NCBI GenBank assembly: GCA_019925095.2
Contig: JAHHIN020000030.1
Coordinates: 5,129,001-5,193,000 of the forward strand
DNA: 64,000 bases
Source: Dendrolimus kikuchii
Taxonomy: Eukaryota; Arthropoda; Insecta; Lepidoptera; Lasiocampidae
Reading direction: 5' to 3'
Position 1 is the stretch's first letter, and every line of letters begins with the position of its first letter. Below the pieces are notes generated by a model. It saw only the letters and a list, made by a program, of their open reading frames with translations. It ran no database searches and was not told the DNA's origin. Both the position numbers and the translations under genes were made by a program. Shown here in pieces: positions 21,221 to 33,045 of this stretch.

Positions 21221-21868
21221 TAGAGTCAGTAAGTCGTTTATTGTTATTTTATTTTCAGTGTTGTTATTACGTTCTGAACGTACGCATTGTTGCAAGTCGA
21301 TAATAATCCTTTGTAAGTGTCTTATTATCCTTTGAATTTGAGTGATCTATTGTTCGCGCTATTCACGCCGCCGTAAGACACCATAAAACCTTCTTTCCTC
21401 TGTTGGTATTTCATGCGAATTCTTGGAAGCCATTAAGCTGGGTATTTAATTTATTTCTAGAATCATTGGGCGACATGTTGCTAGGAATCCATGTATATAT
21501 ATATATTACAAATGGATGAGGATCGGTCAGTCGGGAAATGCGCCGGTCGTGTTCTGACTGCGAAGGAGGCGTTACCTAGTGCACTTTCGGAACGAGTATC
21601 TTATGACGACGAACTTTGGCGCTATACATGTGATAATGATTTCCTGCCCTACGGTTTGGTTTTGTTGTATTCGACTATACTCGTAAGAACTGTGAATTAC
21701 ATTTGTGTAGTTCTAATAAACTTATCGTAGCGTATTAGGGTAGACGGAACCGTTACATGAGGGCGGATTACTGTTGGTCTCTATAAAGGCAATTTTTCCC
21801 AAAAATAATATAGAAGGTGTCTCTCTGAAGTAACAGATAGATTCCATCAGATTTTCTCTCTTTTTACG
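21221..21868. other. unclassified; possible LTR-like piece
   Basis: GTGTAGTTCTAATAAAC near 21715 resembles the polyadenylation region of the solo LTRs, and CCGTTACA follows at about 21750. Ends and target duplication could not be fixed. A 79-codon frame at 21491-21730 is unrecognised. Confidence 0.3.
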
Positions 21869-22082
21869 TCTATCATTATATTAATACGAGAAGCAAAAAC
21901 TTTGTACCCCTTTGTACGAAAATTGCGCGGACGGAGGAGTATGAAATTTCGCACCCTTAGAGTTTATATAGAGAAGGACTGCACAATGCTAATATTTCTT
22001 TTTAAAATTATGCATAAAAAATACATTCATCAATCAATAAAAAAAAACATTACACACACTACCATGTATTTGAAAAACACAC

Positions 22083-22126
<44 letters not shown>

Positions 22127-22247
22127 TCTTTTGTTTATTTTTAAAGTCAAATTAACAGTGTAGTCTTGGCGAAATCAGTGATTATAGAAGTATAGTATTT
22201 GACAACGAATTATTATGGTCGAATTTCGACCAATGGGCAACCACTAG
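21869..22247 (+). mobile_element. non-autonomous Helitron (H4 family), copy 2
   Basis: TC start (TCTATCATTATATTAATACG), end GGGCAACCACTAG|T preceded by a GGTCGAATTTCGACC hairpin. Contains a (TA)n tract at 22084-22126. Confidence 0.7.
22084..22126. repeat. (TA)n microsatellite
   Basis: About 42 bp of TA inside the H4 Helitron; it produces a spurious IYIYIY peptide. Confidence 0.95.
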
Positions 22248-22258
22248 TATACCTTAAT

Positions 22259-22577
22259 CTATATAAATAAAAACGAATCGTAGAAATGTATGTACGCGTA
22301 TAATTTCAGAATTACTTTATCGATTTTGATGAAATTTTTTGTGTGTATTTGAGTGGGTTTCCCGAATGCTTTAGATTCACAATTGGAACCGGTAGGTGGC
22401 GCTTGGATCGGGTTCTAGGATCCTCCTAATCTCCTGGACCGATTTTGATGACTTTTTGTGTGTTTGAGTGGGTCCCAGGATGGTTTAGATTCACAATTGG
22501 AACTGGTAGATGACGCTGGTATCGGGTTCTAAGTTTTTAATTTTTTCAGGGCAGGACAACGTCTGCCGGGACCTCTA
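22259..22577 (+). mobile_element. Helitron-like element (H3 family), internally duplicated
   Basis: TC start; two copies of the GGACCGATTTTGATGA-like / TTTAGATTCACAATTGGAAC block; 3' part GCAGGACAACGTCTGCCGGG, but the CTAG end is lost. Confidence 0.6.
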
Positions 22578-22629
22578 AACTAAATAATTAGTTATTTTCT
22601 CAATAAATACTTGATATTTAGGTGTAACA

Positions 22630-23230
22630 TTGTTATGGGAGAGAGAGAAATAACACTTTATTGCATACCAAAATATACAATTACAAAAACAGACCATATT
22701 TACAAAATATTTTCTAGGAAAATACAATAGGCGGCCTTATCACTCAAAGCAATCTCTTCTAGGCAACATAAATGAATGAAATTTGAATCAGGCGGTATAG
22801 GTCGTGCAGGAAAAAGGCAATAGATACATAAATACTCAAAGTAATTTAAGAAATAAATTTACAAATACATACATATATACATAGTCATATATATACAATA
22901 ATATATGTTGTTATAATAAATGTATTAGCATGATTATATTGTGTTAATCAGACATAGCTATTAGTGGACAAATGTGTTTTCTGATCAAATTTCTAAATGT
23001 TGGTAAGGTTTTGGCCTCTCTGACTGTAAGAGGCAGAATATTCCAAAGCTTAACAGCCAGCACTTTAAAAGAATTATCATAATAGGATGAAGTGTGTGCG
23101 AGCGCCATAACTTTTGGGTACGTATCATGGAGCAAATTGTGGGCAGTGGATAGGCGAAGGAATTTAAAAAGTTATGTGAAGCGTAGGAAGTCTTCAATGA
23201 AGCACCCTTTGGCTTGAAATATGCGTATAT
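22630..23230 (-). pseudogene. Jockey-type LINE 3' end (LINE-A) with RT C-terminus
   Basis: The minus strand decodes to SYYDNSFKVLAVKLWNILPL, TVREAKTLPTFRNLIRKHI and a stop at about 22944, the C-terminal signature of Jockey-like reverse transcriptases. A 3' UTR of about 300 bp follows, ending GCAATAAAGTGTTAT. Upstream the frame is shifted between two overlapping readings, so it is a pseudogene. The same 3' UTR is the target at 5883-6815. Confidence 0.7.
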
Positions 23231-23708
23231 TTTGATATTTTGCGAATTTACAATAAATTTTCTTGCGCGTACAATTTTTCGTCGTCGTTTTGTTCTTGAA
23301 TTTCGAATATTGGCGGTTGGCCGTAGACAAAGAGCGTTTGTCATAGGCAATTTTGATATTGCGTGTACACACCGGCGCGAGCATACTGATTGCACACTCG
23401 GCTGGACCGATGTGTACCTTCCCGTTGTAAATCTTGCCGCGACATTGTTTTATTTCATACTGGTTTTTAGTGTCATTTGAAAATGAAAAAAATTATTATA
23501 GCCAGTATTCCTTATTATTAAATAATTAATAGTTTGCCTGTTGCCATAAAACACACTGATCTGAGTTTATTTAGAGTCAGTCTTCACAATTGGTTATTGG
23601 AGAGGTGTTTTTACTCGGTGCATGATTATTTTAATTGGAACAAGACATAGATGAGGCTGTATGACATTTATATGAATTTAATTATTTGACATTATTATCT
23701 TTTGACAT

Positions 23709-24026
23709 TTTTTTTATTTTTTTTATTTCAGGAGTTCAGCAGATAGGCAGACGGCCCACTTGATGGAAAGCGGTTACCATCGCCTATGGAAATTTGCAAC
23801 ACCAAAGGTGCTAAAAATGCGCAGCTGCTCTCTTAAGGGAGACTGGAACCTGGTCACTAATACCGGAACACAACTCAAGGTTGTTATGGCGACATACTTT
23901 AGACCAGGGGTGGTAGCCGTCCAGTCGGGCAAATGCCCTACCACCTGGCTGTGGGTTGTTCTGTCGCCTCTTACGACAGACCGCCCGGCCGCAAGAAATT
24001 GTATTCTTTCTCCGTTCCTGCACGGA
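23709..24026 (-). mobile_element. S-family retroposon, full length
   Basis: A typical copy close to consensus, poly(A) end left, TGCACGGATA head right. A short GACAT occurs at both flanks and may be the target duplication. Confidence 0.85.
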
Positions 24027-24039
24027 TAGACATACAAAA

Positions 24040-24197
24040 ATACATACATACATACATACAAAACTTCACGCCAGTTCCCTTGCGGGGTAGGCACGAACAA
24101 CAGAGCGCTATTCAGGCTTATTCTTACACACCTCACTTGCTTCTTTGACATTCATAACTCTTGTCATGCACGCTCGTCTATTCTTAAGGCTCCTGAC
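24040..24197 (-). mobile_element. RTE-type LINE 3' end, copy 4
   Basis: About 158 bp, strongly 5'-truncated, with an ACAT-repeat tail directly beside the S element. Confidence 0.85.
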
Positions 24198-24889
24198 AAT
24201 ACAACAATACTTTAATATAATTCAATTTTTCGTTGTCAACGTAAATAATATTTTAATTTAAGACGATGTAATATTTGCACACCTTTGGGTAATGACATGT
24301 GAACTCTCATATATGTATAAATGTCATATGCAAATAAATTTCATTTCCAAAATCATTCATAGTTTCATTAAATTGTTGGGATAAAATTATTCAAAATAAT
24401 ACCCAGGGCAACAAAGCCAATGTTTGACTAGTTTCATTTGGGAAATGGTGAAAAACAAAGAGAGAGAGAAGAATAGTCAGAGATTTTTTTATTCTTCAAT
24501 TTTGACCCGGGCGAATGAGATTTTCCCGGGTCTACTACTTTTATTAATTTTTTACCAATAAATTTACAAGTTCTACTTATTTCTATTAGAGGGTTTTTTT
24601 TAGCTAGAGGTTACATTGTTATATATATGTTTATTAAAGTCTATGTATTTAGTTTATATATTTACGTGTATTTATGCATGTATATACAGTATTTAGGGTA
24701 TAGGTAGTATTTAATAATCTTAACTTGTATATCTTTATTGTACAAATTATTATACAATTTCATATATTTATTTGCTGGAAGAGACTACACATTGTTCCTG
24801 AATTTATCCTATCGTAACAACAAATTTTATATATTACTTCTACTATCTTCTACTCACTACTAATGTTTTACTTTGACATTGTGAGAATG
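24198..24889. other. no recognisable feature
   Basis: AT-rich flank of the mariner insertion; no supported repeat or frame. Confidence 0.4.
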
Positions 24890-24891
24890 TA

Positions 24892-25500
24892 TTAGGTCCT
24901 TACATATGAAGTTGGCGTTTTGTCGTACTGGCCACTTTGATCTCAAATATCTCCTCTTTGGTTAGGAATTCCAATTTCAAATTTATACAGCGATTAACTT
25001 ATGCTTTTGTGTTTTTAAAAACCGTAGTTCATTTGTTTTTTCCTCTTTTGGTATTTTCTTTGCCTCACTCAGTTTACAAAACGGAAAACTCGAAATATCG
25101 CATTATTTACAAGTACGAGTTCCATCGTGGCACCAGTGCTGCCGAAACGGCTCGAAGGATTAATGATGTGTATGGCGGCGGTGTCGCAAAAGAAAACACA
25201 GTGCGTTTTTGGTTCCAACGTTTTCGTTCTGGAAATTTCGACCTGCAGAACAAGCCCCGTGGACGGCCGGAGACCAAAGTTGATAATGCAGAATTGAAGG
25301 CTATTGTGGAAGCGGATCTATCGCAAACCACGTCCGAGATAGTTGCAGACTGCGGTGTTAGTGATAAAACTGTTTTAATCCACTTGAAGCAAATTGGGAA
25401 GGTGAAAAAGCTTGAATGGTGGGTACCTCATGAAATTGAGTGCAACAAACCGACAAACGCGCGTCGACTGCAGCGTTACTATACTCAACCGGCACAATAA
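24892..25500 (+). pseudogene. mariner transposon, 5' fragment with transposase N-terminus
   Basis: After a TA at 24890-24891 the element starts TTAGGTCCTTACATATGAAG, a mariner-type terminal repeat. The transposase starts near 25085: KYEFHRGTSAAETARRI, then VAKENTVRFWFQRFRSGNF, KPRGRPETKVDNAELKAIVE and VSDKTVLIHLKQIGKVKK, the paired HTH DNA-binding region of mariner transposases. Near 25433 a frameshift leads to LSATNRQTRVDCSVT in the next frame. The catalytic DDD region and right end are absent, replaced at 25500 by an RTE-type LINE copy. Upstream codons from 24937 are terminal-repeat sequence read by chance. Confidence 0.85.
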
Positions 25501-25616
25501 TACATACATACATAACTTCACGTCAGTTCCCTTGCGGGGTAGGCACAAACAACAGAGCGCCATTTAGGCCCATTCTTACACACCTCACTTGCTTCTTTGA
25601 CATTCATAACTCTTGT
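25500..25616 (-). mobile_element. RTE-type LINE 3' end, copy 5
   Basis: About 117 bp with ATAC-repeat tail, abutting the broken mariner. Confidence 0.8.
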
Positions 25617-26098
25617 TAGAGATGTCACTTTAACAACTAAGTTATCGCGACTTCATAACTTTGGCATAATTGTATATAATTAATAAATATATGAACACGG
25701 ACCTTAGCTCGTTTAAATTTATGACTATACCCGTCCCGCTCTGACTTGCACGTTTGAATGGACTTCGACCGATCGTCCGTCTCTTTTCTTCCGCGCATGC
25801 GTAGTAACAAGTTCTTTGTTCATGCCGCGATGTGTAGTGTATATATACATATAAATATGTATGTATGTTACAGTGAATGTCCGACTGGCGAATTTTAAGA
25901 TGCAGATTTGTATGTTTACATTTCGATAGATATTTTATTTATTTATTTAGGAATTAGCTCTATTGTACTTACAATAGCAAAAAGCGGTGCTTCAGAAGGG
26001 ATCGCGAAGTTTTCTATCTAGTAATAATTTTTAAGATAGTTTAAAAAAATACAATGAGAAGTACAATGTACTCGTCCATAATTTTCAATATACTTATT
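25617..26098. other. no recognisable feature
   Basis: AT-rich DNA; no supported repeat or frame. Confidence 0.4.
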
Positions 26099-26416
26099 TT
26101 TTTATTTTTTTTTATTGCTGGAGTTCAGCAGACAGGCAGACGGCCCACTTTATGGATAGCGGTTACCATCACCTATGGATATTTGCAACAGTAAAGGTGC
26201 TACAAATGCGGTGCTGCTCTCTTAAGGGAGACTGGAACAAGGTCACGAATGCCGGAAAACAACTCAAGTTTGTTATGGCGACATACTTTAGACCAGGGGT
26301 GGTAGCCATCCAGTCGGGCAAATGCCCTACCACCTGGCTGTGGGTTGTTTAGTCGCCTTTTACGACAGGCCGCCCCAACGCAGGAAATTGTATTCTTTCT
26401 CCGTTCCTGCACGAAT
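26099..26416 (-). mobile_element. S-family retroposon, full length
   Basis: Poly(A) end left, GTTCCTGCACGAATAAA head right; the 66- and 70-codon frames over it recur in every copy and are not genes. Confidence 0.85.
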
Positions 26417-26526
26417 AAAAAAATATATTTTTATAAATTATATAAATCAAAACAACGACGATGAGATAATTTGAAGAGTTTTGGTTCCAAATTTTTCTGG
26501 GCTTTTTCAAAATAATGTTTATATAT

Positions 26527-27012
26527 CAATAGACAAGATGGTTGGCAATTATCACCACCTGTTTGGGATCCGATCATCAAAACTATTAAGACCCAAACCC
26601 AGCAAAAACCAACTGCCAGACCTCAAGACACTGTGAGCTCTTTCTGCGTGCACCTGAACACAAACCGACTTGGCTGATAATTTCTTTTTATTTTACTTTA
26701 TTTTAATATTATATAAAATTATTATAGCTGGGCATATTTGCTGAAGAATTTCTTGCGTCGCTTCTTCTCTTCAAGCTACAACATGTTGCGAAGCGGTGGC
26801 AAATTAGATTAGGCTCCCATAGAGTAAATAATAACCATAAACAAAATTAAAACTAAATTACTAAAATGAACAAGTTGGCGGTAGGCTAAATAAATCTAAC
26901 AATACTCATTTGTCTTCCGTGATCACGGCTACTGAAAAGTGGCCGAAACGTCGGAATAAGAAAAATCAAGTAAATTACCGCGCTTAAAACCGTTAAAACG
27001 TAGTTTTATTAT
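26527..27012 (+). mobile_element. Penelope-like element, 5'-truncated
   Basis: Holds only the last roughly 50 codons (DGWQL to the stop), the 3' UTR, a hammerhead-like motif and the pseudo-LTR tip GTTAAAACGTAGTTTTATTA. More diverged than the palindromic copy at 9.6-11.5 kb. Confidence 0.8.
26914..26956 (+). ncRNA. hammerhead-like motif in a Penelope fragment
   Basis: UUCC, GUGAUCA, stem GGCUAC/GUGGCC (one G-U pair), GAAAC, GUC, GGAA. The stem change against other copies keeps pairing. Confidence 0.45.
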
Positions 27013-27182
27013 AATATTTATGTGACAGATAACATATCAAGAAAACAAATTGAAATGACTGTGTCAAAGCTCAAATCTGAAGTGTGATAAGTTTCTCAGT
27101 AAGGTGTACTACAAAAATGCATAGATTGTGGGATAGTGTTGAGGCACGCTTTAATAAAAAATTAATTAGGTTTTGATATATA

Positions 27183-27511
27183 CTAGTGGTCGCCCGTGGT
27201 AGAAATTCGACCATAATAATTTGTTGTCAGACTTAAACTTCTATAATCACAGATTTCGCCAAGACTACACTGAATGACTTTAACAATAAACAAAAGAGTA
27301 TATATGCATGCGTGTGTCAAATACATGGTAGTGTGTGTAATGATTTTTATTGATTTAATGTATTTTTTATGCATAACTTAAAAATATTATTAGCATTCGT
27401 CGCTTCTTCTCTATATAAACTATAAGTGTGCGAAATTTCATACTCCTCCGTCCGCCCAATTTTCGTAAAAAGGGGTACAAAGTTTTTGCTTCACGTATTA
27501 ATGTATAGAGA
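27183..27511 (-). mobile_element. non-autonomous Helitron (H4 family), copy 3
   Basis: Minus strand: starts TCTCTATACATTAATACG, ends GGGCGACCACTAG|T. Lies in inverted orientation to the copy at 27917. Confidence 0.7.
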
Positions 27512-27839
27512 TAAAACCTTCCTAAAAATTACTATTTGTATATTTTTGAAAATTACTATATTTTGTAAATTTGTTGTTGTTCTTTTATGTTGTTTTTACT
27601 TGGCACCGATTTCAAGATGTTGCAGAAAAAAATCGCTTAAATATTAATTTTTGCTTTTTAGTTTGAATTAAATTGTGGTTATAAACAACTTCTCATTCAT
27701 TGTATAACTTCAAATCAGGTTGGCTACGACTCGCCTTTATATTTCGCTGCGCAATTGTGTAGACTATATAGACTTAGTTTCTTTGGTATTGTAGTGAATT
27801 TAGTAACAAGAATCAGTGAAGTTTTAGTCAAAACACCTA

Positions 27840-27914
27840 ATTAAATTTCTATACACGTATCATAGAACTACCATCAAGGTTTTTTCATGCGGCGTAGCCG
27901 CGGGGAAACTCTAG
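27840..27914 (+). mobile_element. 3' end of another Helitron-like element
   Basis: A GCGGCGTAGCCGC hairpin followed by GGGGAAACTCTAG|TA, immediately before the next Helitron. The 5' limit could not be placed. Confidence 0.5.
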
Positions 27915-27916
27915 TA

Positions 27917-28250
27917 TCTCTAAATATTAATACGTGAAGCAAAAACTTTGTACCCCTTTTAACGAAAATTGCGCGGACGGAGGAGTATGAAATTTCGCAC
28001 ACTTATAGTTTATATAGAGAAGAAGCGACGAATGCTAGTATTGTTTTAAAATTATGCATAAAAAATACGTTAAATCACTAAAAAAAACATTACACACTCT
28101 ACCATGTATTTGACACACACGCGCATATATACTCTTTTGTTTATTGTTCAAGTCAAATTAACAGTGTAGCCTTGGCGAAATCTGTGTTTATAGAAGTTAT
28201 AGTCCGACATTAATTATTAAGGTCGAATTTCGATCACAGGCGACCACTAG
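27917..28250 (+). mobile_element. non-autonomous Helitron (H4 family), copy 4
   Basis: A|TC start (TCTCTAAATATTAATACG) and end AGGCGACCACTAG|T with a GGTCG/CGACC hairpin. Confidence 0.75.
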
Positions 28251-28767
28251 TATGCAATAAATTCGATTTTTTTTAAATGTATTATTAATTAAACTCGCAC
28301 TTTGCTCGTCTGATATTATTTATTACTGTAGTAAAGAAAATCTTTTCCGAATTTCATCTTTTCGTGGGAACTTGCGGAAAGTGTACAGAATGTTTTTTTT
28401 TTAATTTTTATAGCAGGAGTTGATTTTTCAAGTGTACCTTCAGAGTCTCAAATTTTAACAAAAGCTAAACTGGTATTATTAGATTTAAAAAAAAATAAAC
28501 ACACGTGTCTGTATTCCTATAACAAATTATGGTGTAGCTTGTAGGAATCAATTTCTGTGAAGGAATGTCAAATGGAAGACCGAGGGAAAATATTGATTTT
28601 TTGAATAAAACGGTTTAAATTTTCAAATATTCATAGACTGCATTTTACTTGTCAATTATCGAAGCAATGTTCATTTATTTGCCTTTCCATCGGTTACATT
28701 TTAACATCACCTACTCGTAGACAGCTTATTGGCCGGTTCCTATATATATCTTTAATTGACATTCGCC
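28251..28767. other. AT-rich stretch with a MITE tip
   Basis: GGCCGGTTCCTATATATATC at about 28729 matches the left tip of the M2 fold-back MITE at 34711. Otherwise nothing recognised. Confidence 0.4.
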
Positions 28768-29004
28768 ATGCAGAAACGGAAAGAGGTACTAATTCTTGGG
28801 CCGGGTGGCCTGTCGTAAGAGGCGACAAAACAACCACCCCTGGTCTATTGTGTTCCGGCATTAGCAGCCAGGTTCCAGTCACCCTTTAGAGAGCGGCAGC
28901 ATATTGGCAGCATCTCTGGTATTGCAAATGTCCATAGGCGATGGTAGCCACTTTCCATCACAGTTAGCCCGTCAGCCTGTCTGCTGTGTTTCAGCAATAA
29001 AAAC
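28768..29004 (+). mobile_element. S-family retroposon with internal deletion
   Basis: The middle, including the ATTTGCCCGACTGGATGG segment and CATAACAACC, is missing; head and poly(A) end are present. Confidence 0.75.
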
Positions 29005-29060
29005 ATAAGCTCCATACAAGTCATGTCAAAATTCAATCGATGATAAGTGAATGAATAGTA

Positions 29061-29375
29061 CATACATACATACATACATACATAACTTCACGCCAGTTCC
29101 CTTGCGGGGTAGGCACGAACAACAGAGCGCCATTCAGGCTTATTCTTACACACCTCACTTGCTTCTTTGACATTCATAGCTCTTGTCATGCACGCTCGTC
29201 TGTTCTTAAGTCTTCTGACATCACCTTCTGCTAGTACACGATCAATTTGATCATGGAAGGTGTGTCGTGGCCTTCCACGACTTCTGCATCCATCCACTTT
29301 TGCATTGTATATCTGTTTAGTCATTTTTTCATCATGCATTCTTTCCACTTGCCCGAACCACCGGAGCATTCCTTT
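29061..29375 (-). mobile_element. RTE-type LINE 3' end, copy 6
   Basis: About 315 bp with a long ACAT tail. Flanked by AATAGTA at 29054-29060 and 29376-29382. Decodes MLRWFGQVERMHDEKMTKQI on the minus strand. Confidence 0.85.
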
Positions 29376-29711
29376 AATAGTATAATTGATTACTTAAACC
29401 GTGTGCATGTAGTACCAAACTTTTCTTCTAAGGAAAAACAATATAAATGAAATTATGTTCTAAGTTGAATTTCATTTAAGTTGATGGATATAACTTAGTA
29501 GGTATATATACATAATCACTTAATATCAACTTCACACGCAATTACCGAAATGTTTGTGCTTAATTCAGTTTTCTTATAATCCAAGTTAGAAATTTGATTT
29601 AGTATAATAGTAGTAATAGCTGTGGTAGATTACTTGGTAAGTAACATGCTTTTTTTGAATTCAAGTTCCTTATCGCACTTTACACAGTAGTTGGGAGCTG
29701 GAGAAAGAAAA

Positions 29712-30009
29712 TGTTATAATAATAATAACAGCCCATAAATGACCCACTGCTGGGTTCGGGCCTTCTATTATAGGGGAGCGGACAGTATACCCGCCACGCT
29801 TCTCCAAGGCGGCTTGGCAGGTTTGACACATCGGTTATCTCGACGCGCAAGTTGCATCACAATGTTTTCTTTCAACGTTGTTAGCACGTAGTAATTGTAG
29901 CAATCTGCATATAGGACAGAAAATTGCCTAAGTGGTGCATGCATTCTAGCCGGGATCGAACCCGCGCCCTTTGAGTTTGGGACGCGTACGTTAGCCATTC
30001 GTCATTCGT
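29712..30009 (-). mobile_element. tRNA-derived SINE, full length
   Basis: On the minus strand the head has an A-box-like TGGCTAACGTACGCG and a B box GGTTCGATCCC (29952-29962), followed by a body ending CCCAGCAGTGGGTCATTTAT, GGGCTGTTATTA and a (TAA)n tail. RNA polymerase III boxes plus an A/T-rich tail define a SINE. Confidence 0.75.
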
Positions 30010-30218
30010 TAGGCAGTTTTCTGACCTAATAATGTGCATATTGTTACAATTACGACATGCTAACAACGGTGAAGGAAAACATCGTGATGCAACCATACAC
30101 ATCGAGATAATCGTCAAACCTGCCAAGCCGCCTTGGACAAGCGTGGCGGGTATACAGTCCGTTCCCCCTATAATGGGAGGCCCGAGCCCAGCAGTGAGAC
30201 AGTTATGAGCTGTTATTA
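30010..30218 (+). mobile_element. tRNA-derived SINE, 5'-truncated, head-to-head
   Basis: Same body as the preceding SINE but on the plus strand and without the pol III head. It starts at TTAGGCAGTTTTCTGACC. Confidence 0.75.
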
Positions 30219-31017
30219 ATATATATAATGTATGTCTTTGTAGACCACGGGCCATAAAAATGGCCCGGACTTTTGGAGGGCTTGCGTGGGGCCATGGGAA
30301 GGCCAACACGTAGAGGCCCCTTGACAAATTTAATGTAAATGTGGCGTGGCACTGACCGGCGATTATCTCTGTCTACACCATATAGTAATGCACCCAAGGA
30401 CAAGCCCCGGCCAGTGTAGGACTATTGTGGGAAATGAAGACAAAAGTACCGGGCTATTGGGGTGAACCGCTAGTGGTACTAGAGGTCTGGGAATATGGGG
30501 ACTATGGCGTCTGCCCGTCGCAATGTTCGGAGATCATGGAAAAATGGGCAGACGGTGACTCGCCACTCCCTGCATGGGCCCCAAAAAATGCCATAGAAGG
30601 CAGGGGCAACATGGGTGTGAGTGGCTAAAGGGTGCAGAGAGGTGGGCTGCAGATTCACCGAAGCTACTTCTGACGTGATGCCATTTCTCACTTTCACCCC
30701 TGGAGCTTGAGTCTTAGCTTAATAATGTGGAGAGCACGTAGACTGTATATATTTTGACTTGGACGTGAAGTAATACGTTAATTTTCTTATAATATTAATA
30801 TTTATTAGACAACGATACGGTACAATGCAAGGATGAATATAGAGTACGTAAAAGGGAAAAAAACAAAAGAATGTTGACAGTGCCAAAATATAAAAAGTAA
30901 AACTACGTAAAGAGGTTGATTCCAACATGCTGGGGGCCTCAAAGAACAATTCAATATAATTTGAGTAATAAAATAAGCCACAGCATATTGAAAAACCTGA
31001 AACTGAAATATCTTAAC
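30219..31017. other. unrecognised, partly GC-rich stretch
   Basis: 30230-30720 is GC-richer than its surroundings. A 67-codon frame at 30425-30628 (WEMKTKVPGYWGEPLVVLEV...) and the opposite frame at 30203-30403 have no motif I recognise. It could be a retroelement 5' UTR; no support. Confidence 0.3.
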
Positions 31018-31100
31018 TTTTTTTTATTTTTTATTGTAGGAGATCAGCAGACAGGCAGACGGCCCACTTGATGGAAAGCCGTTACCACCGCCTATGGACT
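31018..31100 (-). mobile_element. S-family fragment, poly(A) end only
   Basis: About 80 bp: T run, GGAGATCAGCAGACAGGC to CCACCGCCTATGGAC. Confidence 0.75.
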
Positions 31101-31460
31101 GTAACTTATAAACTTAAAATTAGTTTCTATGACTTCTAATATATTATTAACAGGAAACTAAGACAAAATAATAATACAAACTTCCTGTTTAACAAATCAG
31201 AAATGAAAATTAAAGGTATTTATTCTGAGACAGGATACATAATTTAGGTTTGAAAAAACGTTACTATATACTCAAACCCCTGAATTGATTATCCGTCCTA
31301 AAGAAATCGTTTGTGGTTAAAACATCTACTACCGTTACAAATGTGCTTTATAAGAAGGGTTCACGTAGGTTTATTTCATCAAAAATAATAGAATATTCAC
31401 TATATAATATAGAATAGTAATTATATACAATAAGTTTTTAAGAAATCTATGACAACATAG
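31101..31460. other. possible BEL/Pao 3' remnant
   Basis: AT-rich sequence directly downstream (minus strand) of the BEL/Pao frame, with GATGAAATAAACC as a possible polyadenylation signal. It may be a decayed LTR; no matching second LTR is visible. Confidence 0.25.
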
Positions 31461-33045
31461 TCATGTATAACCTTTAAAATAATTTTTATGGAACCTTTTC
31501 CTATTTCCAAAAATATTAACATTTGGATTGACCTCACTTGTATTACATTTGCATGCATGACAAGATACCTTAAAGTTTTCAGTAAATGTTGGTAAGGCGC
31601 CCCCAATAATATGCCCAAACCTGGTATTAAACAAAGATGATGGCACCCTATATTTCTTATTTACATGTAAATGCTGATTCATATTTTGTTGCTGATTCTG
31701 TGATACACACATTGGAGTTTGTGGCAACACCACTTCGAAGAACACATCAGCTCCCAGTAACATATTAATTTCAGATGGGATATTAAAGGTATCGTCCGCT
31801 AAAACTAGTCCAGAGGGGATCTTTAATTTGGAAGTATCGATTGGATGTTGCGGAAACTTACAAGTAATCTTGTCAACAACATGAAAATTAATATTTTTTT
31901 TGAATGTTGAAGTCATTGAATGTACTTCCAAAGGAATATAACTTTTTATATTGTTGACTGTATTTTTGAAACCTACGATATTTGTACGTGTTTGCGTAGG
32001 AGTCAAGCCAAGTACATCCAAGACCTTTGAAGTAACTAACGATACTTGAGATCCAGTGTCTAGTACTGCCTTCACATGTACTTCCCTATTGTCTCGAGAA
32101 AATAATTTAATGCGAGCTGTAGGAATTAAAACATTGTTGCATGTATTCGAAAACAACGTTACTGGGTCTTGTTCATTAGGATGCAATAAAGAATTATGAC
32201 TTTTCTTGCAGTACATACATCTAAAATGAAATTTACATTTTCCTATATGATTGTTAAGACAAATATTGCACAACTTATTATCTTTAGCAAATTCAATACG
32301 CTCCGTAGATGGCATTAATGCAAACTCTTTACAATTAAATATTTTGTGCGAATCTAAGTTACACTTTATGCAGGCTGGCTGTTGAACGGCAACATGACTC
32401 GACAATCTTTCAGCTGACTTCGATACACAGGGCGATGTGGTTGCAGTGTTTTCTAAAGCTAGTCCTCTTTTCTCAAGAAACCCAATAAACTCAGAAATTG
32501 TGGGTGTAGCTGTTATATCCCTTTCAAGTTCAAAAGCCTTTGCAGTACACCCATCCAGCTTACGCATAAAAATCACATTTAAAATAGGATCCCAATAATC
32601 CGTCTTTATTTCCAAATTTTTAAGTGCACTAAGGTTTTGTTTTATTTGTGATATGAAGGCCCTAATGCTACCACCCCTTGCAAGCAACGGTAAATCGAAC
32701 AAAGCTATTATATGTTCTGTGACAACTTGATGTTTATTAAAAAACCTGTCTTTTAACAGATTTCTTGTTTCCGAGTAACTACTATCGGATAGAGGCAAAT
32801 CTGTAACTAAATCTAAAGCTTCAAATTTTAAAAAAGCCCTAAGATAGTGAAGCTTTTGAATATTATCTAATCTTGCATCATTATGTATCAAACTATCAAA
32901 TAAACTAATAAATGTAACATAACCTGAACAAGATTTGCCATCAAACGGGTCTATTTTAATAGTAGGTAAAGCTATATCCCTGTGATGATTATTACTTTGA
33001 GATCTAGGAACGTTTTGACAGTATGAAAAATATAGGCAGATTTTT
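31461..33045 (-). pseudogene. BEL/Pao retrotransposon gag-protease fragment
   Basis: The minus-strand frame is open from about 33045 to 31461; the part from a TTG codon at 32891 is 476 residues. The extension carries IALPTIKIDPFDG, the start of the DUF1759 gag region, followed by QKLHYL. Counting from 32891: zinc knuckles CIKCNLDSHKIFNC (174-187) and CNICLNNHIGKC (208-219) with CMYC; aspartic protease of DUF1758 type with DTGSQ (278-282) and LLGAD (378-382); a typical end NTRFGHIIGGALP. Reverse transcriptase, RNase H and integrase are absent, so the element is 3'-truncated after the protease. No frame break within what remains. A YqaJ-type transposon lies directly upstream. Confidence 0.85.

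Noticed and set aside
24937..25084. Hydrophobic N-terminal extension on the mariner frame resembling a signal peptide
   Set aside because: It is mariner terminal-repeat and untranslated sequence read upstream of the normal transposase start.
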